Source of the DNA: Phaseolus vulgaris
Lineage: Eukaryota > Streptophyta > Magnoliopsida > Fabales > Fabaceae
Reading direction: 5' to 3'
Assembly (NCBI RefSeq): GCF_000499845.2
Contig: NC_023756.2
Coordinates: 42,037,393 to 42,101,392 of the forward strand
DNA length: 64,000 nt
Shown: positions 46,001 through 57,788 of the stretch, one piece after another
Numbering within the stretch: position 1 is the first letter of the stretch
Layout of the letters: each line of letters begins with the position of its first letter
Notes under the pieces: model-generated
What the model was told of the DNA's origin: nothing
Seen by the model: the letters and a program-made list of their open reading frames with translations, nothing else
The model's database searches: none
Made by a program: the position numbers and the translations under genes

Positions 46001-47700
46001 CTAATCAGAGACAGTGTTCCATGAGTTGGTATTCAATCCTTGAGCAGAAACCTTATGATGCAAAACTAGCTTGTTTTGGCTTTTTTTTGTTGTAGTTTTG
46101 TATGTTGCGGAAGAATGGACTTGAAAATGACATCAATGGCTAAATGAAAGTGTGGAGAAGATGAAACGAAGAGGGAAAGTAGAGGCTTAGAAGAGGTGTG
46201 ACCAACTTCTAAGAAAATTCAAGCAAAACATTAATAGAAGTGCAAACTTGAGAGTGAGAATTGGAAGACAAATGAGCTAGCAACTTGGGAAACATTTCAT
46301 TATCAATTCAAATCTCATTTTCAAGGGGGCTAACACTTGTATTTATAGTGTTATGGGCAACCAAGGTGCAAGCTTTAACCCTAAAAAATCTCCACTCATA
46401 GAAGGACAAGTGATTCTCTCTAATTGGAGCAAATCCTCTCAAATTAGAGGTTGACAAGTGTCCTCCTCTAATTGGAGAGAATCTTCTCCATTAAGGAGAT
46501 GACATGTGGACCTTCAGGCCTTCCTTGCCACTCCATTCTTTCTATTTGCACTCTAGAAATTTATTTGTGCATCCTAGATGGTCTAGAGTTGCATTGGGTC
46601 CAAGGAGGCTCAATTGTAACTCTAGCTAGACTCTTTTTTTTCTATTTACATCCTACTCTAATTGGCCCAATACATGACCTATGAAAATTGGCCCAAAAAA
46701 ATGACTCAAATACAAGCCTAAAATAAAGCCTATACTACTTTGTGTAATGTTTGTAAAACTAGATAAAAATGAAAGAGCAGACAACATTAATTCCCTCTGA
46801 GATGAGAGTTTTCTTTCTCTTCTTCCAATCTTCTTGGCTAAATGTTTCGAGGCTTGATGATTTTCATCACCTGAGGCATGGACTTGCAACCTGAAGCATG
46901 AACTTGCAAAACGCACTGCAACTCTGGAAATGAGAAATGGAGAAAATGAAAACCAAATTTGAAAAATCAAATAGGGAAAACAAAAATGAATACCAAATAT
47001 AACAAAAAAAGAATGAGAAATGAAGCTTCAATTAAGAGGGAAGAACGAAGAAGTTGAAGATGATTTTCTAAGACCTAAACATAATGAAAAATGAAGCTTC
47101 AATTCAGAGGGAAGAACGAAGAAGTTGAAGAAGAAATGCTAGGGCTGAGGAATATGTAAAAACGTGAGAGTTGAACATGATTTTCTAGGATTGAGGAAGT
47201 TTTAATCTGTAAAAAACAAAACATGAGAAGGAGTGTACCTCTCAAACGAACAAAATACGGAAAAGTGAAAAATAAGGAATGAAAGAAAAATATTACTTTG
47301 GTAAAAGTGTAAAGACTTATCAGGGTTTCAAAAACCCCAATTAAGTATGTGTATTAGTGGAGCCTCGTAACCTCTCCTAAAAAACTTCTGGTATTTAAAA
47401 AAACAGTATAGTTGTAGATAATTCCTGTCAGATTAAATTTTTATAAATATTTATTAAATAAAAAATACACTTAATATGTATAATTTTTCTATCTAATTTC
47501 TGTGAAAATTTCTTATAAATGAAAATGATTGGGTTATCAAGACTTAGGATTGCTTGAATGCCTTCTACACATAGACATGGCATGGTGTGGGTCAATAGAG
47601 AAGATGAGAATGTAAAGAAGAAGAGTACATTTTGATTAATTAACACTAAATTCGACACATGATCCTGATTAATTCAGAAAGGACTCAACTTTAACTTATA
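46001..47700. other. Unclassified, possibly LTR-derived on the minus strand
   Basis: The stretch 46320-46480 holds repeated CTCTAATTGGAG / CTCCATTAAGGAG phrases and, on the minus strand, CTATAAATACAAG, a TATA-box-like start. This layout resembles an LTR promoter, but no partner LTR, primer site or coding domain was found. The frame 46653-46970 (minus) is not recognised. Confidence 0.3.
47019..47131. repeat. Two direct repeats, 72-bp period
   Basis: AATGAAGCTTCAATTAAGAG... and AATGAAGCTTCAATTCAGAG..., each followed by GGAAGAACGAAGAAGTTGAA. Confidence 0.85.
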
Positions 47701-48340
47701 GGTTAGTGTCATCCGTTTGGGAATTTTGGTTCTCGGTGAGAATGTTGGATTTGAGCAGTATTTGTTAAACATTTTTTATGATTAAGCTAATATTTAATAG
47801 TTGAGTATAATAAATGTTAATAAATATGCATTTTGACAATGTTAATTAATTTATTTATAAATATAAATTGGATTTTTATATTTTATGAATTTGTATTAAT
47901 ATGATTTTTTAATTATTCTATTAATATTATGTATGATTTCATCGTTAATTTTTTTTTAATTTTATTTTTAAAATATTAAAATAAAATTTAATCAATGTAT
48001 AGTTATTTATGGTCGAGCCAATAATACAACACTCATTAACTAACTATTACAAAAGCAATTCAACTTTTTCAATATGCTAAACATTATATTTCTCTAAAGA
48101 AAGAAAGAACAGAACGCACCTTGATTTGAAAGCTAAATCTTAGACTTAAATTTTTAAGGTTTAGGGTTTAACATATGAATGTATTATTCACAAAGAAAAT
48201 AAGTAAAAGGATATTAATTGTTTGAATACAGAATTAAACAGTAAATATTCTCTCCCCTTAAAATAACGAAATATAGACGGAAAACTAGATCAGCATGTGT
48301 TATTTCTGAATTTATCATCATTCATTTGCAATTATTTTTA

Positions 48341-48720
48341 ATATTAAAAAATAGTATTTTTTTATTTATATAAAATGTGATTTATTTTCTAATTTTATAG
48401 TATATATTTAATATTTTAAGAAATTATTTGAAGTTTTTTTATTTAATTTGTTGTTGTGTTTATATTAAAATATTTTTTTATAATTATTATGTTTATCAAT
48501 TAGTAATTTATTTGATAATAATTTTTTATGAAATTATTTTCTATTATTAATTATGTTATATTTTTTTAGTATTTTTTTTTATTTTTCATTATTATAGGGT
48601 TTTTAATAATAAAAAATATTATCCTTTATTTATATAAGATCTGATTTATTTTTTTAATTTTTAATGCATGTTTAATATTTTAAGAAATTATTTGAAGTTT
48701 TGTTTTTATTTAATTTGTTG
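48341..48720. repeat. Two ~115-bp direct repeats, ~265-bp period
   Basis: Both copies read TTTATTTATATAA... GATTTATTTT ... TTTAATATTTTAAGAAATTA TTTGAAG ... ATTTAATTTGTTG. Confidence 0.75.
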
Positions 48721-49136
48721 AACATATTTTTTTTCTAATTATAATTTTTAAATTATATCTATTTATATTTAATATATATTTATTTTATAATTTTAATTTT
48801 TAAATCTACGAAATATGTGAAAGTTGTTTATTTTTAAACAAAAATAACTCATTTCATTATTAAAAAACTTTAATAGGCAAGGATAAATTTGTAAAGTAAC
48901 ATTTAACAATTTAAAAAAATTAAAACTCCCTCACAACCATCATATCACTCACAAATTCCCATAAATTTTCTCGTACATTCATTCTAACATACCTCAATCC
49001 AAACAACCTCACTTGTTTCACATTTTTTTTCACATTCTCACACATCCACTTCCCAATCCAAACTTCGTCTACCAGACCAGCATAAAAACAAGATAACTTC
49101 TGAATTTTGTATTGATGATCTCAATTTACTATTCCA

Positions 49137-49208
49137 TTATATCATGATTGATTTATGCATATGAATGATTTTATATCATGATTGATTTATGCATATGAAT
49201 GATTTTAT
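49137..49208. repeat. 34-bp tandem repeat, two copies
   Basis: ATCATGATTGATTTATGCAT plus ATGAATGATTTTAT, twice without change. Confidence 0.92.
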
Positions 49209-49266
49209 ATTTTATTAAAGCAGTAAACATTGTCATTAATGATACAATTTATTGATATAATTAAGC

Positions 49267-49425
49267 TTTAAGATAGAACGTCAGTCTCGTCGTCTCGGTC
49301 AAGTCTTTCAGGTCTCGACCAGGTTCTCCTGATCTCGGCCAGGTAGACCGGGTCTCGGTCAGCCAGGTGAGTCTCGATCAGGGAGACCGGGGATCGGCCT
49401 CGCCCATACCGATACATTTTTTATT
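49267..49425. repeat. GC-rich island of degenerate GTCTCGGYCAGG repeats
   Basis: About 150 bp with CTCGGTCA, GTCTCGACCAGG, ATCTCGGCCAGG, GTCTCGGTCAGCCAGG and GTCTCGATCAGGGAGACCGG, in DNA that is otherwise ~80% AT. The GGCCGAGA/TCTCGGCC core recalls the LTR repeats of the gypsy element at 57188-63807. Confidence 0.7.
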
Positions 49426-50496
49426 TAATTTATTTGAGTATTTCTTATCAATCTTTAAAAGTCAAAATATATCTTCTCTTTATTAATTAAATGATTCAAA
49501 TTATTAAGTTTACTTTACCTTCTTATTAAAAAAACTCTACAATTAATATTTTTATTATTAAATAATTATATAATAACTCTCTAATTCTAGTTCAACCTAT
49601 TCATGCGATAAACAAATTCTTATACTTGTTAAATAGCCACTAGTATGCATACTGTGGGTGTGTTCCCTCCCATTAGCAATACAAATGCCTTTTTTTTTTC
49701 TTCACTACATCTTTATTTTATTATGTTTTTTTATAATATTTTTTCTTAAAAAAGTTAAACGTGGTACATTTATTTGTATGTAATGAACAACCAAGTAAAG
49801 TAAAGAATGTTATAAATATCCTTAATTATTTACTTAGATTTCTTGATGATATAATAATCTAGAGATGGTTATAGAATGAGGATTGTAGTTATATCATAAC
49901 TCTTTATACACGTATCTGAAAACTATGTATTTTATTTTTTTATTGAAAACTACACATGAGTAGAAGAATCTGAAGAAGAAGATGAAAGACGCTTCCACCG
50001 CAGGCCCAATTGTGCTTGCGAGTTACTCTGACGGTAATTACTTCCTGCACCCGATTCCAGAGGAATTGACGAAAATGTCCTTAAAAAATAGGTACATGTA
50101 AAAATACCTTTCAGACTCCATTTTCCAGAATATGTGTTTCCGATTTTTTTTTCTTAAACGAATTTTTTGGATTACGGATTTTTTTATCTGGAATTGGCTT
50201 TTCGTTTTTGTTCTTGATTTTCAATTGAAACACAATAATTTCTCTTCTGGATTTTTTTTTTAAATGTATTATTTTCAAAAATCCAGATTCTTTTGTCCAA
50301 AAAGAATTTTGATATTTGTTTCTGGATTTTTATTTTTGAAACTCAGTAACCTCTTTTTTTCTGAAATATATTATTTTCAATTCTGAATATTTATTTTCGA
50401 AATAAAAGGCATTTTTGAAAATTAAAAAAATATGTTGGGTTTAAACAACTGTTTTTTAATATAATCATATAGGAAATTATCACTACATGTAATTAA
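49426..50496. other. Intergenic, nothing recognisable
   Basis: AT-rich sequence. A less AT-rich stretch at 49960-50080 has no supported frame. Confidence 0.5.
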
Positions 50497-51643
50497 TTAA
50501 CTTCCAAACTCAAATTTAATTTCAAAATTTATTTTTTTAAAGATTTTTCTGTAATTTTAGAAAATAAATTATGATGATAACTCTTCTATATTTTTTAAAT
50601 AAATTATTTCCGTCGAAAGTTTGGTCATCATGAGTTCGGTTGTGACACTCTAAACCAAAAAAAAAATAAAAATTCAATCACAATTTCTTTTTTGCATCTT
50701 TTAGAGAAATTTTATAGAGGGATGAATGGAGAGATCTCAATATTGGAAGTGACCATGGTGGGAGAAAGGAAGCACTAGTGGTGTACACATCACATAATAA
50801 TGGAGTGGTAATGAAAGGAAAGGAGTGAAAGTGTGAGAGGAGAATTGGGAGATAACAACACTTAGAGGAACGAAAGAGGCACTTGTGGGGAAGATAATGG
50901 TGGTGGCTAGATGAGGTAAGCAAGGGAAGTGTAAGTAAGTTGAAAGCAAAGAAGCAAAAGGAGTTCACAATACAAGGTTACAAGGAAGAACTGAAAAACA
51001 AGACATATGTTGGTACCCTAATAAAAAGATATTTGATATCCATATTACATAAATTTATATATAAAAAATACTTAACATATAGATTCATATATAAAACTTA
51101 TTTTCTACATCAGGTATAAGTTATTTCTTATAAAAAGAAATAAACATCATCCAATTGTCCTAACCAGAACATTATTCTTTGAGAGCCATACAAACCACAC
51201 AAAAGTGTGTTATACAAAAGAAATACCACTTAGTTGTTTCTCCTAAACAAAGAGACTAAGGACTCTATTATATTACTAAGGACCCTATTATATTTTGATG
51301 TAAGATTCTTTTTATACGGTTGAAAATATCCTTAATAATTTTATTAATTTCATTTTTTATTATCGATAAAAAAAATATAATAAAAGTAAAGTTAAGTATG
51401 AAAGGATGACATGCAAGTCCAACCACAAGTAAACATAATACCACACAACAATAAATGAAGAAGAAAAATCAAGTCATCGTACTTCCCGAAATGGTTAAGA
51501 AATTTATACAATATCATGAAGTGCATGTATCACTATCGTATGAGCAAGATTTGCTCAATAAGGTATCTTATCTAACAAGAGCTACCTCTCAAAAATATAA
51601 AAAGATTCAGGGATACTTTCTCCTCCTTTCAACTTTTTTGGCG

Positions 51644-51645
<2 letters not shown>
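50497..51645. repeat. Left part of the duplicated block (copy 2)
   Basis: Collinear with 14618-15860 up to and into the copia LTR. It keeps about 55 bp (around 51475-51530) that copy 1 lacks. Confidence 0.8.
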
Positions 51646-51684
<39 letters not shown>

Positions 51685-51697
51685 TGTAACATTATAA
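51455..51697 (+). other. Unrecognised 80-codon open frame
   Basis: It starts MKKKNQVIVLPEMVKKFIQY and contains VSLSYEQDLLNKVSYLTRA; the last third is translated AT microsatellite. I recognise no domain. Copy 1 of the block (around 15640-15780) has lost the middle of this frame, so it is not conserved. It could be a first exon of an old gene or chance. Confidence 0.2.
51646..51680. repeat. AT microsatellite
   Basis: (TA) run of about 35 bp at the border of element B. Confidence 0.9.
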
Positions 51698-52439
51698 TAT
51701 GACTCGTGTGAAATAAATTTTGTGTATTGGGCATGAATGTGATTTAATAATATGAAAGGGTCTATTGGTTAATCAGGGAGGTTATATATATATCTTATTT
51801 TTGTTGCATTGTGAATTGATTTCAAATTAAACTATTGAAATCTCAAGTCTTTCGTTGCTATTTCTAAAATTAATTGTATGATAAATTTGTAATCACCAAA
51901 GTGACCAAATCTTTATGTTTTTTTTTTAATTCCAAAGTTCATGAATGATATTATTATGGAATTATTATATAGAGTGATCAAACCTTTATGTTTTATTTAA
52001 TTTCAAATTAGTGATGAGTTTTATTTCAATTACCTATAGAATGGATGTTAAATTATTGGTTTATGGGTTAATTGAAATTCATTATTATAAGGCATTTGTT
52101 GATCACCCAAATGTTGATTAATTGTGCTTATAATTAATGGATATGATTGTTGGTAGTGAGTATGTGTTATTAGTTTTATTTGTATATCCAAAGATAACAA
52201 GTATTTCTAGTTAATGCATATGTCTTACCAAATAATGTTACTATTATTATTACAATTATGTTTTATGTATTACCCAAAGGAAAACATTAGTATGCATAGA
52301 ATGTTTGTGGTTGTCAAAATCTGTATTGTATGTTTAATTTATGGCTCAAAGTATTAATGTTAAGCGTGTGTTAATTGCAATACTTGTACCTGTATGTTTA
52401 CATTCATATGATATGTTTGTTTCAGTCTTTAATGGATTA

Positions 52440-55400
52440 AATTTGTCTGATTAGAGTAAACAAGTCCAATTTCACTTAAGTGTATTGGATCTTAATTTAG
52501 CCTTACAAGTTGAGAAACTTATTGTTATTCCTGATGCTAGCAACAATGAATAGAAAGCTTATTATAAGGCTTGGGAATGGTCAAACAGACTTTGCCTGAT
52601 GTTTATGCGAATGAGAATAGCAACTAACATTAAGTCAGCTCTTCCCAAAACTGAAAGTGCAAAAGAATTTGATATTTGTGGAAGAGCGCTTCCAAAATTC
52701 TCATAAATCTCTTGCTCAGACATTAATGAATACCTTAATTACTACGAAATTGTATGGTTCTCGTACTATGCATGAACATGTCATTGAGATGACAAATATT
52801 GCAGTAAGACTTTAGTCTCTTGGAATGACAGTGGATGAAAATTTTCTTGTGCAGTTCATCTTGAACTCATTACCGTCTGAGTATGACCATTTTCAAAGGA
52901 ACTATAATACCATGAAAGACAAATGTAATGTGCATGAATTTCACAATATGTTAGTTTAGGAAGAGACTAGACCTAATACTCAAGGAAACCACTCCATTAA
53001 TTATGTGAATAATCAAGGAGATGGAAAGAAATTTTGTAAGAAACATGGTAAGGTTAAAGGACCATCAAAGATTAACAAGTTATCTACTAAAATCCATAAA
53101 AAAGATGACATATGTAATTTCTGTGGGAAATCTCAATATTTCTAGAAGGACGATCCTAAACATAAATTTTGGTTCGAAAAGAAAAAGATTTCTTTCACCC
53201 CGGATCATAAACCCAAATGAGAAGTTTGTCTTCATGGGGAATAGAGTGAAAGTTCAGTGGAAGTTGTTGGAACTTATCGTTTAATCCCTAACACTTGATT
53301 TCATTTAGACTTGTTTCATACGTTTTATGTACCTAGTACTTTTAGAATTTAGTTTCTTTGTCTAAACTTGATGTTGGATACTATTTTAAGTTCAGGAATG
53401 GTTGTTTCAATTTGTATAAGCGTACTTGTATGGTTGGATTTGGTACATTTTATGATGGTTTATATAAATTGAATCTTGATAATTTATGTTTAAATTCTTA
53501 TGACCTTGCATCATAATGTTGGCACTAAACGTAGTTTAGTGAATGAATGTTCTTCTTACTTGTCGTTAAGCGTTTGAGACATATTCCAAAGAAAGGTTGT
53601 AAATATCATTAAAGAATGAAATAGTTCCAAATTTATATTTTACTAATCTAAATGTGTGTGTGGATTGTATTAAAGGCAAACAAACAAAACACATAAATAA
53701 AGTATCAACAACAAGCACCTAACTTCTTGAAATTGTGCACAGAGATATTTATGGACCTTTTGATGTAAATTCCTTCACTAAAGAAAGACATTTTTATCAC
53801 TTTTATTGATGTTTCACGTTATGATCATGTCTATTTACTGCATGAAAAATCTCAAGTAGTGGAATTCCTTGAAAATTTATATAAATGAACTGGAAAGACA
53901 ATTAGACAAAAATGTGAAAATTGTTAGGTCAGATAAAGGTGGTGAATATTATGGAAAGTATGATGAAAGTGGAAAACACCCTAGCCCATTTGCTAAGTTT
54001 CTTGAGAAACGAGGTATTTGTGCTAAATACACAATGTTAGGTACACCACAACAAAATGGTGTGTCAGAAAAGCGTAATTCAACCTTAATGGATATGGTTA
54101 TGAGCATGTTAAGCAATTCATATTTACTTGTATTACAGTGGATGTATGCTTTAAAAAATTGTCACATATTTGTTGAACAGGGTTCCTAGTAAGGCAGTTC
54201 AAAGGACACCTTTTGAATTGTGGACAGGCAAGCCCAATTTGAGACACCTGCATGTTTGGGGTTGTCAGGCATAAACTAGAATATATAATCGCAAGAAAAG
54301 AAATTGGATGTAAGAAGAATTAGTGGATATTTCATTGGTTATCCAACAAAGTCAAAATGGTATATGTTTTACTTTCCTACCTATAGTATAAGAATTGTTG
54401 AAACTGAAAATGTTTGATTTATTAAGAATGGTGAAACCAGTGGGAGTGAAGCTCCAAGAAATGTGGAGATTAAGGAAATAAGAGTACAAGTTCCTTTAAC
54501 TAGTACCTCTACTTCAATAATTTTTGTTCCTCGTGTTGTTGAATCACACAACAATGAAGAAGAAGAGAAAATTGGTGATCCCGAGATTAACAGTGAACCT
54601 GTAGTAGAACAATCACAAGAAATAATATTAAAAAAATCTCAAATAGAAAGGAACTATGCTATTTCAAATGATTATGTTGTTTATCTACAAGATTCAGAAA
54701 ATGACTTAGGCATTGATAATGTCTAGTTTCATTTTCATAAGGCATCAATGGTGATAATTATGATAAATGGTTAGATGCAATGAAAGATGAGCTTAAAAAA
54801 TGGAATAAAATCAAGTATGGAACCTTATGAAATTTCCATAATTATGCAAAAGAGTTGGGTGTAGATGGGTCTTAAAGACTAAATATGACTCTCATGACAA
54901 ATATCGAACGTTACAAGACTCAACTTATTGTCAAAGGTTTTAGTCAAAAGGAAGACATTGACTATAAGAAAACATTTTCGTCTGTTTCTAAGAAAGATTT
55001 CTTCATAATTAGTAGCTCATTATGATCTAGAGTTGCATCATATGAACGTTAAAATCACCTTTTTGAATAAGAATTTAGAAGAGGGTGTTTATATGAACCA
55101 ACCAGTGGGGTTCATAGAAAAAGGAAAGGAACACATGATGTGTAAACTTAAGAAATCAATATATGGACTTCAACAAGCTTCATGGAAATGGTATCTTAAG
55201 TTCAATGATATATTAGTATGTCCTTTGGATTTAAGGAAAACATTATTGATCGGTGTATGTATTTGAAGGTCGGTGGGAACAAGTTTATATTTTTGATTTT
55301 GTATGTTGATGATATTTTGCTTGCAACTAATGATCTTGGTCTATTAAGTGAGAATAAGAAGTTTTCCTCTAATAACTTTGAAATGAAAGATACGGGTGAG

Positions 55401-56300
55401 GCATATTGTGTGATAATATAAATATTTCATGATAGATCACAAGGATTGATAGGTTTGTCTCAGAAAGCAATATATTAATAAAGTTTTAGAGAGATTCAGA
55501 ATGGATAATGTTCAAAATCTCCTGTTCCAATATAGAAAGGAGACAATTTAGTCTCATGCAATGTTCAAATAATTCTTTGGAATGGAAACAGATGGAGAAT
55601 ACCCCTTATGCATTTGTTGTTGGAAGTTTGGTGTGTGCTCAAACATAATAAGTGTCATTATTTAGTGATATAACATGCAAAAAAAATAGACATTTATTGA
55701 TTTTAATTGTTGATTAAGCTATGACCCAACCCTAATTTGAAAAAATTAGAATTTAATAATATATTTTGGAGTTACGAGGTTAATAGAATTCTTTATTCCC
55801 AATTTTGTGTTATTTTCAGGAACTTAAGGAGAGATGAAGCAATGGGATATATTATGAATAGAGATGTCACTTAGTCCAAGTCTAATTAGGTTAAATAATG
55901 GAGTAAGGTAGAAAAAAAGAGAAGGGAGGAAATCCTAGGAAGCAACCATCAAGGAGAAACGTTCTAGATCTCTTTCTTTTGCTTTTATTCATGTAATGAC
56001 CACCATGAGTGACTAATTCCTTCCCTTTGAGATGTAATCATTTCAAACTCATGTGTATTGAGGTGATATTTATTTATAGCATTCTGCTCTTATTTGATAT
56101 TGTTATTTTCATTTTATGCTTATAACTTGAATTTTTAAGCATATGGAATTAAAATAATTTGTCGTTAATGAAGAAGTTCAGAAACATAGAGTCTCAATAG
56201 CAAATATTAGCATTGATCTTATAATTGCTTAACCCTTTAATAAAAGGGTTATCGTCCAAAACATTTACTGACCATGCTAAGAATATGGACAATATGGTTA
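52440..56300 (+). pseudogene. Element B gag-pol remnants
   Basis: Copia polyprotein with frequent stops. Gag UBN2 region 52560-52965 (reading-frame remnants of MHEHVIEMTN and LNSLPSEYDHF); zinc knuckle CNFCGKSQYF then TAG near 53115-53145; gag-pre-integrase about 53400-53700; integrase 53700-54300, with RSDKGGEYYGKYDESGKHP and GTPQQNGVSEKRN still readable (54189 stop); acidic linker 54463-54726; RT 54770-55420 with the catalytic ILYVDDILLATNDLGLL at about 55288-55340; RNase H start near 55600 (VVGSLVCAQ) and end 56140-56300 (NEEVQKHRVSIANISIDL by conceptual reading). The YVDD box is kept, but no complete domain lacks a stop. Confidence 0.8.
55643..56135. mobile_element. ~0.5-kb insertion in element B RNase H, LTR-like
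   Basis: RNase H sequence stops after the codons for GSLVCAQ (about 55642) and resumes near 56135 with codons for KHMELK. The inserted DNA is unrelated to copia coding sequence and has the look of LTR sequence (TTTGTGTTATTTTCAGGAAC, GTAATGACCACCATGAGTG). Some RNase H sequence between the two points is also lost. Ends and target duplication not determined. Confidence 0.4.
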
Positions 56301-56689
56301 CTAGTGTATGTTGAATGTTATTATTAATGGTTATTTCACTCTAAGCCCATTGATATGTATGTTTTTGAAGTCTATGTTTTTCACTTTATGTATATGCATG
56401 CAACTTATGATGTGGAAACAAAACCTTAATTATGTTATTATTGATAAAAATGACATTATGTTTGAACCCATTATGACCTTCTCGTTATAAAGCCATATTA
56501 AGGAGAAAGAATGATATAATAGTATATAAAAGAAAATGTGTTAATTAAATGACATGTAAACACTATGGCTCTTATTATTTCTGTATCCTTAGTTTTGTAA
56601 GCCCTTTTAATGCCTTATGTAAGGTTTTTTTAATGCCCAATATGATTTATGTAATTATTAAATCATGAAGCATTATAGCTCCACACAAG

Positions 56690-57050
56690 TCAAGTGGAAG
56701 ATAATGTTTGAAGTGACTCACATGAAATAGATTTTGGATTTTGCACCTTAATGTGATTTAATAATATAAAAGGGTTTATTGGTTAATCTAAGAGATTGTA
56801 TATATCTTATGAAACCTGATGAAAACCTAATCTTACGGACATTGAGAAACATTAAAAAAATAAGTTTATGTCTATGCAAAGAATGTTGTCTTACTGTTGG
56901 TTATCAAGAGAGAGTGTGACAATAACAAAATTGCTAAGAGATAGATTGAAAAGATAAAATTAAAGAAACGTTCATAGGTAATCTCATAGATTAATCTCAT
57001 GAAAATAATATATTATAAGATCTTCTTAGAAGAATCATTAATATACGCTT
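56690..57050 (+). repeat. Element B 3' LTR
   Basis: It shares GACTCACATGAAATAGATTT, TGTGATTTAATAATATAAAA and AAACATTAA...AATAAG with the element A 5' LTR (15950-16115). CAAGTCAAGTGGAAGATAAT just before it is a likely polypurine region. Confidence 0.65.
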
Positions 57051-57187
57051 TGATTATCCACTAAAAATCTCATAAATCACAATATAATGTGAAATTTTAT
57101 TATTCTACATTTATTTTTGGAAGCGAAATTGAATAGTATAATTGAAAGGTGTTCGTGGGTCATGTAGTGTTTCTAAGGAAAGGGAAC

Positions 57188-57738
57188 TGTACCGGTATGG
57201 CCGAGGGGCCGAGACCTTAGAAGACTTGGCCGAGGGGCCGAGACCTTAGAAGACTTGGCCGAGGGGCCGAGACCTTAGAAGACATGGCCGAGAGGCCGAG
57301 ACCACTGGAACATGGCCGATGGCCGACCCATGCCATGATGATTTGGCCGATGGCCGACCCCTATTACAGTTAACGCTCAAACCAAGATCGGTGAAGTTAA
57401 TCTATCATTAAGAATTAGGTAATGCAAACCTAAGAGGTGTCCACCTCGATAAATGGGCCCAACAAGGTAGGCCCACTAGAATAATATAAATGGTACGCAT
57501 CCCAAGGAGTAAGGTATGTCATTTATCACTCTGAGAGCTGACCACCCGCTTTACTGACTTGAGCGTCGGAGTGCCTTCGCAGGTACCCCCACCATCCGGT
57601 GTTCAGCCGAGGCCGAGGGCCGAAGGAGAAGCAGGAGGACGAAGAGAACCTCAGTTCACTACCCAGTCACCTGACCGACCGAAGGAAGGAGAAGAAGACT
57701 TCAACAGTTCTCTAGGTCCCATCTCCCTAGCAGGAACA
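57188..57738 (+). repeat. Gypsy 5' LTR (551 bp)
   Basis: TGTACCGGTATGGCCGAG ... CTAGCAGGAACA. Its first ~180 bp consist of tandem units of about 29 bp (TTGGCCGAGGGGCCGAGACC plus TTAGAAGAC) that change to ATGGCCGATGGCCGACC units. A TATA-like ATAATATAAATGG lies near 57481. Confidence 0.93.
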
Positions 57739-57788
57739 ATTGGCGCCCACCGTGGGGCCGAGGGAAACTAGCTGAAGGAAAAAAGTAG

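Larger units (their letters stand above)
47701..49266. other. AT-rich gene desert
   Basis: No coding frame. It contains the tandem repeats noted at 48341-48720 and 49137-49208. Confidence 0.6.
51681..57050 (+). mobile_element. Copia element B (decayed)
   Basis: Same family and same flank as element A. The 5' LTR is reduced to about 115 bp (ATTATGTAACATTATAATAT onward, cut after GGTTATATATATATCTTA). Leader, gag, integrase, RT, RNase H and a 3' LTR follow in copia order. It has a fuller gag and RT than element A, but many stops. A ~0.5-kb insertion interrupts RNase H. The right end is approximate because the 5' LTR is truncated and no target duplication was found. Confidence 0.8.
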
